DNA from: Selaginella tamariscina
Taxonomy: Eukaryota; Streptophyta; Lycopodiopsida; Selaginellales; Selaginellaceae
Reading direction: 5' to 3'
Length of the DNA: 64,000 nt
NCBI GenBank assembly: GCA_003024785.1
Contig: PUQB01000045.1
Location: 733,028 to 797,027, forward strand
The notes beneath the pieces are model-generated. The model had not been told where the DNA came from. It ran no database searches and worked only from the letters and a program-made list of their open reading frames with translations. The position numbers and the translations under genes were made by a program. Positions 34,831-48,447 of the stretch are shown piece by piece. Position 1 is the stretch's first letter. Each line of letters starts with the position of its first letter.

Positions 34831-37339
34831 ATTTTCAAAACTAAATTTAAATTCAAAATCGACTAATTTATAAAAGGTGCAATTGGTTATTTGAATTCTT
34901 ATTTCATTTTTGTTATTTTATATTCAATATTTAAACTGATGGTGTATAACATTTATCACGCTGTGAAAATATATACACACGATCGCTCCCATTGCCCATG
35001 GTTGATTAAATTAGGATTAAGAGATACCTTTGATACTAACTGTTATAATTTATTAATAAACCCCACCAGACCAGTGTGTACATAATTACTCTCATGGCCC
35101 ATTAAGAAGCACTATTTTAAATCTTTTTACTTTGTTAATTTCCAAGACTAGATTTAAGAATAATAATATTCTTAAATTATAGACTTATAAACAATTGATT
35201 TGCTTTTAGTATATAATTTAATGCATTTGTTTGAAAGATTTATTAATAATTATATATATGTGTACACACATTTAACAAAAATTGTTAAAATAAGAATTTA
35301 AATTATAATTAAAAAAATGGCAAATTCATTGTAAATTAACCTAGTCCACATATGTAAGATCATTATAAAAAAATAATGAATGAGGTACAAAAGTATTATC
35401 AATAACAAGATTGTACCTTGCAGTAAATGAAAAATCCAAAATCTTGAACACAAATTATTATACTTTATTGTTCACAATATTCCATCACTTTTAATAAAAA
35501 TGACAGTGATTTATTTTTTATTATTTTAATTCTATGCATGAATATGCCCATGACTTATTAACAGAAGTGGTTATATATATTTAAATTACACTAAAATGAA
35601 CAAAAATTAAATATTAACAAAGTTAAAGTAGCAGTTTGGTTAATAATTGTTACACATTATTAGATCATAAGTCAGATATAAGATAACCTTAAATGAAACA
35701 AGGGTTCAAAAAAGTAATTACATATTTTATAAGTTGGTTAAATAGATAAAAATAAGAACCCTAAAGGTACATAAAATTATATTTATAATTATACATGTGA
35801 TTTATACTAATTTATATACTATATGTATATGCATAGATATACATTTATATGTATATTGTGTGTGTGTGTTACACAATATTGTACATGGATACATATTATA
35901 AATATAGACACGATGACATTATTATATATATTGTACACATGTGCATGCATCTAATAGCTTATATACTAAGTTTGTATAAGATTATATGTGTATGTACATA
36001 CATAACTTTGTAACACTATATATAGCTATACATACTTATATAGTATATAAGTGTGTAGTGTGTACCAATTATATTATATACTAAGGTTTATAACTTTATG
36101 CATGTTTACATATTATAGGCCACACTACTATTATGCACACATTATATGTGTGTGTACACATTTGTAATATATATAAGGATTACATGTACTATCACATAAC
36201 TTTGCAACATTATATATACATTTGTAAAATATATATAGTATATAAGTATGATTATACAATAACTCTATATAAGTATTATATATTAATACAAAGTATATAT
36301 AGGTCTATATATTATAAGTCATACTACTATTAATATGTAAGAGATGTTTTAATGTGTATGCACATGTACGTCACTAATAGAGGGACATCTATTATTGTAT
36401 AATTTAAAAAAAAAGAAAAAAAAAAACTATCCATATATAATATGTATATAACATATACATATGTGTGCCAAGTTTATATATCCTATAGGTTTAAATTATT
36501 ATTATTGTTTAAGTTTGAACTACTTTTAATTATTATCTATATGCATATATATCACTAATGTATACACACTATGGTATAAGGACTACATTGTCTATTACAG
36601 CACTTTGTAAAAGCCATCCTCATAACACTGTATGATGTACAATATATAATGTAAAGATCACATAACACTATGTAACACTATATATAGTTTTATAAAGTTA
36701 TTTTCATATACATATATAGATATAATCATGTTGTAAATGTAGTGACATGGTTATACATATTATAATTTTGGTGTAAACCATTCACTCACATTATAGCCAT
36801 ATAAAGCCTAACAACTATTATTATAAAATGACTAACTTACTTGGGAACTTCATAGTTTAAAATCTGTATGCATTGTGTGCATGTGTGGTGTGAGGTTTTT
36901 AAAATGTATTTTATATGCATATATACATGGGATAGGGGTTTTCAATTACAATGAAAAAAAAATAGTAAAAAATGTGTATTTGTAAGTATGAGGGGAAGGT
37001 TTCAAGTAAGATTTTACATATAAAAAAGGGACAAACAATTACCTCTTGTATGCACATGATATATACGTATATGGAGAGTGAAGTCCCCAGACTTCTTGTT
37101 AATTATGAAAGAATTTCAAAAATATGTACAATATAGGCCCTTGCCATACATTAAATAATGTACTTTAAAGTATAATCATAAAGATCCGATGTTATCTTTG
37201 CATACTATGTATAATATATTGTATACTAAGTTTATATAAGCCTATATATTAAAAACTTAGACAACTATGTCATTACAATTATATATATGTATAATGACAT
37301 GGTTATATATACATAATATATATATATATATATATATAT
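34831..37339. other. Long AT-rich stretch without genes
   Basis: Nothing coding. Between 35860 and 36760 there is weak periodicity of roughly 190 bp (CATAACTTTG.AACA..ATATATA and ACTACTATTA recur), a decayed tandem repeat. (TA)n at 37317-37340. Confidence 0.5.
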
Positions 37340-39612
37340 ATGATACCAACTTGGTTAAGGGTTATTATATAGTTAATTAGGGTCCAATTTAAGAATAAAC
37401 TTATCAAGTTAAAAATAAGAATTAGGTTAAGGATTATTAAATAGTTAAGCTATTAAATATGCAAATTTTAAGAATAAATTCACCAGGTTAAGAATATAAT
37501 ATATTAAGGGTTCATTAAATAGTTAAATTATTATTAAATAGTTAAGCCCAATGATTGTACCACTTATATTTATAAGAAACATAAATAAATATTAAAAATG
37601 AATAGAACTAAAACATGATGATCTTGAGACTTCAATTTAAAGAAATCCATAAACTAAATAATTTTCAGTATGTATTATTATATTAGAATGATAAATTAAC
37701 TGCTTATGTGTTATGAGTAGAATATTTAATTCTTATTCATCATATTAATGGCAAGGTGATAATATAAACATGAAACAAAAATCTTTTATTTATTTGTAAC
37801 ATTTTAAATTAAAGAACACTACTTAATTAAATGCTGCAATGCTTAGTTCAAACACAACCAAACGTACGCACTCTCGAAACCAGCATATTCACTCCACTCA
37901 ATAAGTTAACCTCTTCAACGTCTCTCTCTCACTCTCACACACACACACACACAGAGACACACACTATTAACGGGTTCTTAGTGTGTGTGTGCGTGCCAAT
38001 TCCAATTATAGAGAAATCCTGCTACACACGCACGAGACGACTCATAAAAGAAAATTATTTACTCGTATTGCAAAATTTGCTTCATACATAGATTCTGGCA
38101 TATTCTATGTAAAAAGTATTGGTAAAATTGGTAAACCTATAGCTCAGTGTTGGTTTGCTGAAAGGCATCTTCGGGTCTCCAGCCGTAGGCATACTGAAAT
38201 AGTTTTGAGAAGCCTCTTCTCTCACTCTCTGAGAGCGCTGCATCTGTGCAATAGTATGCACAATCAATCTCCGATTGCCGATGCATATTTCATGCAGGCC
38301 CTGAAGATAGTTAGAACTTTAATCCAACTATTATCATAAACTAATATATATGTTTCACCTGTGCGTAAGGGGATTTCATTAGTTAAAGACCATCTCTGGT
38401 TAGAATCGAAAGCAAACCTGAAAGATCCGTGTGGTTCTTTAAATCTCCACTGTTGTCTTCTTTATCCAACACTAGGGTTTGCGAATCAGGTCTTAAGAGA
38501 CTCTCAATGTAGCTACAAAATCAAAAATCAGAAAACAATTAACACACACACAAATATGTATATATTCTTATGTATGTATTTAACACGTACCTTGTCTAAG
38601 AAATAAATTCGTCTTTGACTCCAAAGTGTTCTTCTAATTTTTCCCTTGCGTCCATGATAATGACTCTCCTATGTCCTTGCGCCACGAAGTAATGATTCTT
38701 GATTAAAGCCTTGGTCGAAGAATCCAGGAAAAGTTTTTTAAGCTTTAAGCTAGATAACAACTCAGATCTCTCGTTCTTGAGCTTAATCACTTCGTTATGT
38801 ACTCTTTTGAGATATCACTCGAATTCTTTTCTGAGTGCTGCTATTTTGCTCTCAAAGTCCTATACGATAAAGATTATTAATGCACACAAATCAAGTTTTA
38901 TGTGTCAACTATTACTTAGGACTTATCATACACTTAAATATTAATCTATAATAATAATTATTAATAGACTTCTTTTCTTTATTTATAATATGGAATGCAT
39001 TATATAAATACATACCTGTTGTTAAGTTGAGTATTTTCAGTTGTCAACTTTTCATTTTCCTCTTCTAATTTTAAAGCATCTCTTGCGGTGTCTCTAATCT
39101 TGTCCAGCAAACCTTTGTGAGAACTATGCTGGTTATCAATGTTGGCATACACAAAGAGTTCCCCGTTGTGTTTCATCCATTGCTTTACAGTTTTATTATT
39201 TTGAGGTGGCAGAAAACAGTTGCACACGAGGTGATGGTAAAATGGAATATGTTTTCATGCTTCCTTTTGAACTCTATGAGTATAAACTACAAATGGTTCT
39301 TAATAGGCGATCTAGTTGGCAAATGGACTTCAAATTCTATCTCGCGCTCGACATAGTTCACGACGATTTTGCAACTGCGACTCCCCCTCTCCGCCATTCC
39401 CTATTGAAAAAAATATAAGGAAATAAAAAACAGGAAATCTCACACATGTGACACAGACCTACATTGGGACGAGAGATTCTGTCGTGAATAGAACACAAAG
39501 AATCAGAAACAAAGACTGCCCGATGTTATGATTCACAACACTCTTGAGCCGCAAACCGATTGAATCGGATTGAGCCCTCAAACAGCAGCCGCAATGATAG
39601 ATTCTCAAACTG
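37340..39612 (-). repeat. Long inverted-repeat arm A (right)
   Basis: Reverse-complement partner of 1142-3420. Its outer edge lies near 39612, beyond which the two sides differ (here a GATCGACGTTCTTGAG-type sequence). Confidence 0.75.
38140..39397 (-). pseudogene. Decayed coiled-coil gene of unknown function (right copy)
   Basis: Start at 39397 (MAERGSRSCKIVVNYVERE), with the same early stop after IKNHL as the left copy. A preserved stretch at 39227-39000 reads VKQWMKHNGELFVYANIDNQ and continues into a charged coil (LKLEEENEKLTTENTQLNNR) that ends at a donor, AACAG/GTATG. The next exon (about 38860-38595) contains VIKLKNERSELLSSLKLKKL. The last exon (about 38380-38140) matches 2299-2530, but the stop found there is absent. 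Family unknown; two independent decaying copies show it was once a gene. Confidence 0.5.
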
Positions 39613-40516
39613 ACCCTGACGATCGACGTTCTTGAGCTGCAAACCGTGAGGTTGAGCCGAATTGAGGGCCGCAATGACGAGTCCGACCCGCAATGATCCG
39701 GATTGAGCCGAGCAATGCCTTGACAGGGTCAAACACAGACGTTCTTGAGACGCGAAGAACCCTAAACGCCAAGATATTTTTCTAGTAAAGTGTGTTTGTT
39801 AAAACATTGAAACATTTCATTATACTATTCTTATTCAATAAATTTTGAGTTACACTATGTACCGGTAGTTTATAAAACTATAGTCCATTAGAAAATCTTA
39901 TTTTTAATTATAAAATAATGTAATAAAAATGTAGTATAATATATTAATTAATTTTTTTCTATTAAAAAACAAATCTGATATAAAAATTAGCAAAAGAAGA
40001 GGTACATTGCTTTGCTTTTGGATTTTTTATTTTAATTTTGTTCTTTAATTTATATATATGTATAAGGTTGAAAATATTTATGCAAATTTAAAAGGTAAAC
40101 GATGCGTGGTTAAGTAAACATGTTGTACACGTCTCACTATATATATAAAGGGAGAGAGTATGGGAAATTTCATAGATGCCACGTATCTTTGTATAGAGCT
40201 TCTTCCATAATGCAAAAAGCCAAAGTACAAAGCGTAGTCATTACCATTATTTGCATCCCTTATATACTCTATTCCCCATAAGGCATACATTTTATTCTAG
40301 ACACATTCATTCATGAGATAAGCCTTTTGCCCTTAAGTATACTTTAAATTAAATCATTTTTTACTTAAACCTATGTAATTTTTTTTACTTAAACCATTTT
40401 TTACTTAAACCTATGTAATGTAAAACCATATATATACCATGTGAGTGTACAAAAAGAGACTTTTTCTTAATAAATTTTCATGCACATAAATATACTTTTC
40501 ATACATATATTACTGT
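39613..40516. other. Intergenic DNA between arm A and the PARP array
   Basis: No gene. A 36-bp sequence (TTTTTTACTTAAACCTATGT) is tandemly duplicated near 40360-40420. Confidence 0.5.
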
Positions 40517-41627
40517 AAACAGAGGTGCCCTAAATTAAATGTTTACATCCTATTTAAATGATTCTGTAGCTTAGTATTTAATATTGTGATCCTATGTTGA
40601 TTTTAAACCATATGTTATACAATTTAATTTTTAAATATATTACATTATATTAAAACTGCATTGCCAGTTTTAAAACTAAATTTATAGCTTATAATTTTGA
40701 TTTTGATGAAATTATCAGGATTTTCATTTTCAAACTAAAATCCACTAAGATAATAATAATTTATAAACATTAAAACAAAAGGGTATGAAACAAATTTAAA
40801 TTCAGAAATGTTAAAATAAATTCATTATTATTGCTTTCTATCTAGCTTCCTTGCTTTTGCTTTAACGATTTTTTATTTCTTATGTGTTTCTTTAATTTTT
40901 TTTTCATTCCTAATTTGTGTAATGATATTAAAATTTTACAAATCACCAATGCATATTTTTTATTTATAACCCCCCAAGTTGTAGAATAATAATATTGTTA
41001 ATGCCAATCATTATTGCTTTTTATCTAACTTTCTCACGTGTAAATATTATATTTATAAACCACCAAGATTTTTAAGTTTTAAATATAAAAATTATAAAGC
41101 CTATGACAGACTTAAAAATCATTTATGCAAAGTACACGTACAAGGTAACCTTAAATAATTTATAAATCAACACATATTTTGTTTCCTAATATAGCCTTAC
41201 TTCTCAAATGAATATACAGAAAAGACCATGTTCTCTTAGTACATGAATAAGATACACATTTAGTAATTACATGTATTTTCGTTTTGTATTTTTTGGCTTC
41301 TATATGCTCATACAGTACATGTATGCTTTATATACGCTATATTCTGGATGTGTATTTGTTTTTGTCCAAGTTTGTATTCCAGAACTTATTTTGGGTTGCA
41401 TTTGCGAAACGTATTTTCTTTTGATATGTTTTGTTTCTGTGAGGTATTGTTGACGGTGAAGGACGTATAAATATACTTATTATTTATACTTAACAATTAT
41501 TCTCTCGGATACGTAATTTTAAACAACATAAATTTTACAGAGAACTGTTCTCGTCGGGAAGTGGAACCCGAAGCAAGGGCTCCTATACTTACAATTTGTA
41601 CACGTTAAATTACATATTTAGAACATT

Positions 41628-43560
41628 AGGAGTGGCAGGCCCGTTTGGCAGGTGGCACATCACCAGTCGAGGACCGCTTTCGGGGGAGAAGATTCTTGCC
41701 CATAGGCCTGGGACGGAAAGCTGAGTGCCGGAGGCTGGCATGGTGCTTTGCAAGATCTACTTGGTTGTTCAGAATGGTGTCAAATATAGTAGCGCTGGGG
41801 TATCCACTCCCCTAGCAGCCATCCAGCACTAGCAAGTAGCGAATGGCGGCACACTCCTCCAAAGATTTGGGCACAACATAGCAGTTATTTTTCCGAACGA
41901 CTCCTGCCACTCGCCAGACGCTTCAACAGTGGCAACCGCACACTCCTCCAAAGCTTTGGGCACAACATAGCGTTATTGTTTCCGAACGACTCCTGCCACT
42001 CGCCAGACGCTTCAACAGTGGCAACCGCACACTCCTCCAAAGCTTTGGGCACAACATAGCAGTTATTGTTTCCGAACGACTCCTGCCACTCGCCAAACAC
42101 TTCAACAATGGCAACGCATGAAAGGGCTTCCTTGAAGAGCCCAATCCCAGCTGCACAACCTGCATAACGAGCAGAGTGTGCCAAGTAAGGAGAACAGTAG
42201 ATCCCTTCTCCACTGGCTGCACCAGCTGACATGTGCTTGGCCTTGCTCAGCGATCCAATCCCATTCCGGAGGAATGGAATACCAGTTTCCACAGTGGCTA
42301 CCGTGAAATGCAAAGAAGGACCTACCTGCGAGCTTAACTTCCCTCTCTGGTGCGTCACGGACCACTACAAACTGTGCAGCGACCCCAGGAAGGGGAAGCT
42401 CCTGGTTCTTACTCAGCTGCTGCATGGACATCCTGTTGCTGAAGAGGCAAAACTGGATGAGTTTATAACTCAACCGGGGAACCACTCCTTGTGCATTCTC
42501 TTCCTCTCTTTGTGTGGTCACATGGGACTTTTTGGTCATGAGACCTCACTACTGCAGTTTGCCATGTCTTCAATGCTTGGAAGAGTGCCAAGGACATTAT
42601 CAACCACCTCAACCATTTTGTCCCCTGGATCACACGCCGAACCCGAGTCTCCGTTCCCACGTCTGCAATACAAATGCATTATAAGCTTACACGTCTTGCA
42701 GCACAAATGTGAAGGTCCACGGACAGATTTGCCCAAGTACGTGGAGTATATTATATATTATATTTAAAAGAGCTTACCTTATCTCCCTGCTCTCCAATAA
42801 GAAGCTTGGAAAGGGCTGCACGACATCCCGCTTGTGTGCTGCAGCAGCCATGAAAGCAAGCTCCAGCTGCACAAGTTGAGTTGAAGTTTTGAGTTCTCTT
42901 AAAACACAAGCACCCACGCCTCGCTCCTGGAAAGCGAAGAGACAAATATCCTTGCTACACACTTGTAGCTTCGTAGGCTCCATAGGAAGAGCGTCCAAGC
43001 ACATAGGGCACCACCCTGGCAACCTGTCTAACTGACGTCCAAGGAAGCTCACAAGACCAACTATGAGGTTATCCATCCTTGCCGTGCGTATAAGATTGTC
43101 ATACATGGCCGCATTGTTTTCCAGGATGGAGTCCAAAGTGAGATCTGGAAATTGAGAAGTCTTCACAGTTGGTGGGTTACTGCTCACAAAGCTGGTAAGT
43201 ATGTCCACAAGTGCAGGAACTAGAGTGCTTTGACCATAGCCGAGAACCTCGGTAGCTGGATAGACTTGGTCACCAAGTTGTCTAGTGCACGCAACCACAG
43301 GCATGAAATCCCGCTTTGAAATAGAGGAAGCTCTCCACACTCCAATTCCATACTCCAGATTCAACACCAGCCGGTTCTCTTTTGCAAAATCCCAACCCAT
43401 ATGCCACGGAGTCATTGTGGAGTAGTTTGCCAAGGTCGATCCCGATGCACACATCATTGGCTTCGATTGTTATTGCGAAAGACTGGAGAATAGCATCTTG
43501 GATTCGACAGCAATGAGATGCAGCTTGTTCCACCATCCATTGCAGGGAACCTGGAGATGT
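41628..43560 (-). pseudogene. PARP6/8-like gene, unit 1 copy: 5'-truncated and frameshifted
   Basis: Matches the intact genes at 55481 and 61319 from about residue 128 onward, and lacks the start and first quarter of exon 1. It keeps the Cys cluster (GWCPMCLDALP), the intron with its (TA)n, and most of the catalytic domain. It carries an extra base in exon 1 (ENRLV preceded by a shifted frame), a changed GSHCGNWYSI-PPEWDW region, a GGC/C insertion, and an 89-bp triplication near the 3' end. Not functional. Its loss of the 5' end coincides with the junction to unrelated DNA at 43560. Confidence 0.8.
41850..42116. repeat. 89-bp tandem triplication inside the PARP pseudogene
   Basis: CACACTCCTCCAAAG begins copies at 41850, 41939 and 42028. 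Units 2-4 have only one copy. Because 89 is not a multiple of three, each copy shifts the frame. Confidence 0.9.
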
Positions 43561-43564
43561 TGCA

Positions 43565-43870
43565 CAACGAGCCATTTTCTATGGCTTTTGAAAATGTCGT
43601 GGTTTTTTGCCTGGTTAGTGGATAATGACTATAATAAAGTTAGTGATTATGACACAATCTTGGCTTTTATCATGGCTTTCTGGGTTCCAATTGTGGCTTT
43701 CTGATTTTCAATGGCTTTTGAAATGGCTTTGATGGTAATAGTGGCTTCTACATTGGCTTTCGTAATAGTTTTGTGGTAATGCATGCTTCCGAAATGGCTA
43801 TCTAGCTGGCTTTTGCAAAAATGAAGATGAATAATGGTTTTCAAAAATGGATAACCATGAGCGTTGCAAA
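43565..43870. repeat. Degenerate ATGGCTTTT minisatellite
   Basis: ATGGCTTTTGAAA-like units recur about ten times with variation, directly at the broken edge of unit 1. No function visible. Confidence 0.6.
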
Positions 43871-43954
43871 AGTGGTTTTTATTATGGCTTACCTAATATA
43901 TAAATACAGCCGACATTTAACAGAATGACACTTTGAACAGCATGTAATATTCAA

Positions 43955-46900
43955 CTACTCACTATCAACTAAAAAAAATTTCAGGAAACCTTCTCCTGCA
44001 GCACTAACCTCCACTTTTCTTCTACAAACAAATTCGGACCAGCCAACCAAAGTGGGGATCCTGTTTGCTAAAATGTATTCTCCATCATTTGGGGGTTGAA
44101 GGTGTTTTACAGTGAACATCTTTCTTCTGCGCACCAAAGATACCACCTGAGCAAAACGTTGTCCCTACAACTTGACTATGTCATCCACTTGTACAGCCAC
44201 ATACCCCCCTCAAATTTCTCGCACAGCAAGAACCAATGAATAGATTACCATTTCTGATTTGTGGCCTGCTGATTTGTTACTGCCACTAACAATGTTTCCC
44301 CTTCAACATTGCGTTCTTCCAACCACAACAAGCTCATTATCACGGTCAACCTATCCACATTGCTGGATAGTATGATACCTGGTTTCAATCCTGATCTTGT
44401 TTGAACTTCAAGAATGTCACCATCTAAGAGCCACACAGGGCATTTACCTGCTCCTGCTTGTAAATGAGAAGGAAACTTATTTGTCACAACTTCAAGTGCA
44501 ATGTCGAATCCCCTCTTTGCCAACATTGGATCACTGTGTGGAATAATGCAAATCTCTCGCAAAATGTGTTCTATGCGCAAAATGCATGTAGCATCAAATG
44601 GAAACCGTGTTGGTGCAAGTATTTGCATCCCAGTTCCCTCATGAATAACTAGTCGGGACGTTCGTGTATCACAATGATACCTGCATATGTATGTCAATAC
44701 CCAAAAGCCATAATGTTTGCCACATTCCAAAAAACTCACTTTTGAAAAATTCCAGCGAACAAAACGTGGAAGCTACCTGCATAGTCCACATAAAATATTT
44801 CTTTTACTTCTGCATAACAAATTTCACATGCATTTCAAATTAGAAGAACGGTGAGAATTTATCTGTAACGAACATATAATATAAATACCTGGATTGTCAG
44901 GGTCACTAGTCACCACTGACGTCCCTGCCTTGTAAATGGTACCTAGTAGACACACAGATTTGTGTCAATAGACCCGATGTTCAAATATTAACTTCTCATC
45001 AAAAGCTGCCCCTATTATTCTAGAAACCGCTACGAGTTGCACTTGTGTTATTTGTTGGCCTTTTTGCATATTTATGAGAATTCCGACTTCAGCAATACGC
45101 AGCCTCCATGCAGCAGTGCCATACTCTAAACATTTTTCTAACAAGTCGACTGCTACTTCCTCTGAGTTCACAACAACAATTCCGTCCTTAACCAGAACTG
45201 TGTTAGCATAGTGAATGGAGTTTGGTTTCACGAAGCTTGCATTAAGCTTGGCAGTCAAACGCTCTGGAGGCAACATACCATCACGCTCATCCATAAGTTT
45301 TTCCTCAATTGTCGTAAAGAAAAACTTGAAAACGTTAAACTATTAAACTGTTCAAATTAAATATATAATAAAATCCTCACCTCAATATGAGCCTTTATAA
45401 AGGTGAGCTCCATCTCCTTGTTGTTTGTATGCAATCCTTTAAAATCTGATTCATACGAATAACACCAAGTATTTGAAAATAGTCCATATCTATAGATATC
45501 CTCGCACAAGTGACCTCTTCCAAAGGCATGTATTAGTGTTGATTGATGTGGACTAAACCTTTCAACCCATAACACCTCCATAGTGTTGCAGTACTCACAA
45601 AATTCCTCCAATGTTTCCACAGTCCAACCATGACTTCTGCTCCAATCGTACAAAACTCTCGTAAGTTCAGTCAGCAATGAACAAAGGCGCAAATAGTCAG
45701 TGTCTATGAGACCATCCACAATATATGGAAGGTACCACTGTGTGAAGTGTTGATGTTCTTCAGCTTTCCAGAATGACAAACGTGTCATTGGATGATTTGG
45801 TGCACGACCTTTCTTCATACAACTAGTTCGGTTTTGTAGTATGGTTTGCAATCTTGCCATGATAGTGGCTTCTTCCCCTACTTCTTTTAGAGTGGTGAAC
45901 AACGCCTCAATAAACACTTTGAGCACATTTAAAGACACCAGATGCATGACGTCGTAAGCAGGCAACTCAAGAATGCTTAACCTGAAAAAGAAAAAATAGT
46001 AGTTAATGTAACTACAAAGTTTAATTAAATAATGTCCTACAAACCCGTACACATTGTATAGTCGATGTAGCCGGCTGCGACCACGAACTCCGGAGTCCCT
46101 TTGGAGATGACGCATCCTCGTGGGGTTAGGTGCAGCTTCAACTTCCAAAATAGCACTTTGAATTTCTTGGAAGGAACGTTCTGCTGCTGGTTCCATGAAA
46201 TTTTGAAGAATATTTGCATGTTTCCATTGATTGCCATCCTGCAACATAGGCATTTTGCATTTTCGACAACTATTTTTCCCACCTGCAAAAACACAAATGA
46301 TAGTGAATGTGCTGGCCAAAAACAAAAAACCATTGCTTACAGAAACCAACTCAGAAGTCAGAAATGATGACCACACTAAAAGCTATAAAATGATGCCATA
46401 ACTGAAACTCTTACCACTTGATAGTTTTAGTACTTCACATTGTGCAAGGTGATCAGTAGAAAGTACTAATAGTAACACTCTCATTTAAAACTTTTGTGGA
46501 AGTCCTCCATAGTGCTCGGAACTCAAACTATAATCAACTTCCATCCCTTGCACAAATATGTTGTCAATTCATCAACAAGAAGATCAAGGAATGGATCGAG
46601 GCTATCTGTGCCGGCTTCCATTTGTGACTTCGGGATGTACATGACCGGGAGGGTCATTGTTGCTGTTGTTGTTCCATGAAGTCCTGGATTCAAGATCTTT
46701 GCATTCAAAGCCCGCTGCACCTCTGTTTGGTTCGAGCTGACTGAAATCCATCCCAATGGATTTGCAGTGCTAAATTCCTTGGATCCCCCTCACAACAATC
46801 CTCTGAGCTTGGAAAGAAGATTCACAACGCGGACAATCCACCTTGTAGTAGCCATAGGCATCTAGCACAACAGTATCCATACAAGCATCTTTTTCTGGCC

Positions 46901-48085
46901 ATTGGCGGATGAATTCTTCACAGCATGTGCATTGAATTGGAAGCTAAAATTCTTGGTCAGAATCGAAAAAAGCTTGATATTGCCGCCACATATTGCCCTC
47001 CTAGATCTTAGAGATAGTTGATGGAGGTTCATGCACAGCCCTCCCTTTCCAGCTTTCTTTTGCCCACCAAGGCCGCAGGTCTTCCCAACATATGGATTGT
47101 ACCTTTGCACGGAGGTGAAGCCTTGTAGAAAGTGTATGTAGTAGAAGGATACTGCATCTTTGATCCCAGCTCCACAACAGGGGCATGCTTCCCTGCATAC
47201 TTCACACCTCTGCCTAGGTACCCTATTATAAAAATGCCACTATAGTTAGCTAAAAACTCTATCACTAAAATGCAAAATAAATTTACCTGCAAACACACAG
47301 TTCCTCTGGATCACCAAAAACATAAGCTAGCCAATCCTTGTGGCAACAAAAATTCTTCCTCTCTGCGTTTGGCATGCCCAATTGTGCTAGCAACCTATCG
47401 AAAGCACGAGATGTCCGAGGGACTTTCAAACCCCTGCAACGCCCTGTCTAAGAAGGATCAAAGATCCGAGCTAGACTCTGGTGATTAGTGGCAAATAATG
47501 AATCCAGGACCTTTGAACGAAGTGCTTCAAAATATGGCCATTATCAAAAATTTTGCAAAGTTGGAACAAAGAACGTAGCATTGTGGCTTCTATTGTGACC
47601 TCTACATTTTCCTTATGAACTCTCAATTGCACATGCTCCTCAGCTGCATCCTCGGGCAATTCAACACCACATCCTTCATAATCGATGTTTTCTTCCATTG
47701 GACCTTGGAGATGTTCGAAAACAGCTCTGATCATGGTAACATCATCCATAGCTTGTACTTCATCTAGATTCGGAATGTGACATTCTTCTGCTACTTTATC
47801 AGTCCCATCATTCTGCAAATTAAACCTCAAGGAACAAAGACTATGCAAGTGTCTGTAGAAGCTTGAAGAACTCCAACGTTTACTATATAAACCATGAATG
47901 CGAAGGCAATCATCACATTTACAAACATACATTGGTGTCTTCTTGATTGTCTGCCCATCTGGTTGTTGCTGTTGCATCAATTTCCTCTGATTCCACCTCC
48001 ATGCACTCCTTGAGACTTCTTCACCATTGACAACATACTGTCTCCTATATCGTGTCATTCTGATTTGGAAGTGAATTTGCAACAA
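43955..48085 (-). pseudogene. Tnp2-like transposase gene and downstream exons, decayed
   Basis: Read from 48085 down. A first block has CKCDDCLRIHGLYSKRW; then KDWLAYVFGDPEELCVC (near 47310), GYYKVDCPRCESSFQAQ (near 46840), and NAKILNPGLHGTTTATMTLP followed by DPFLDLLVDELTTYLCKG (46756-46523). That last pair matches the Tnp2 pattern (partner prices of the form L-PGPKSP..DSFLYPLVEEL). The block at 46376-45357 has CRKCKMPML, ELPAYDVMHLVSLNVLKV and a long helical region, as in Tnp2 C-termini. Further blocks (45294-44965, 44739-44245, 44146-43955) may be the gene's 3' exons or a second gene. Several frame breaks. Tnp2 proteins mobilise CACTA-type transposons. No terminal repeats were identified. 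Confidence 0.5.
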
Positions 48086-48159
48086 GACTCGTTTTGGGGA
48101 ATTCTAGTGCAAAAATGTTAATGTTATTTAATGCTGGTAGGAAGCTGACATTGGAGCAT

Positions 48160-48290
48160 GCATCAGCTACACGGGTTAAAGGCCTCTTGGCCAACAGGCC
48201 GCGAGTTCAAGTCTCATAGGAAAAATGCAGATTTTGCCATTAAAATGCAATTTTAAACATGGTATCACATGCGATACACGAGTCTTGCTG
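48160..48290 (+). repeat. tRNA-derived SINE-like fragment
   Basis: ATCAGCTACACGGGTTAAAGG (A-box-like) and GCGAGTTCAAGTCTC (B-box-like) are about 35 bp apart, as in a tRNA, followed by an unrelated tail with ATGGTATCACATG. Stems do not close into a tRNA. Confidence 0.4.
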
Positions 48291-48447
48291 TGTTTATTGA
48301 TTTTCATTTTTCCCAAATTTCCCACACGTAAGGTTTTTGATTTGGGGCTTTTTTGGCAGCAGTGTTTTTGGTTGCACATTTTTTGGGGAGCGAGGATTGT
48401 GGGGAGTGGTCGATCTTCCCTCCTTATTGATCATATTTGTAGGTGCC

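Larger units (their letters stand above)
40517..43560. repeat. Tandem array unit 1, truncated
   Basis: Homologous to 54364-57235 of unit 3. Starts at AGAGGTGCCCTAAATTAAAT and ends abruptly at GGAGATGTTGC, within exon 1 of the PARP-like gene. More diverged than units 2-4. Confidence 0.85.

Noticed and set aside
43955-48085. Kyakuja-Dileera-Zisupton (KDZ) transposase
   Set aside because: The characteristic KDZ catalytic blocks were not found; the order of Cys-rich N-terminus, DSFL-type block and MHL-type block fits Tnp2 better.
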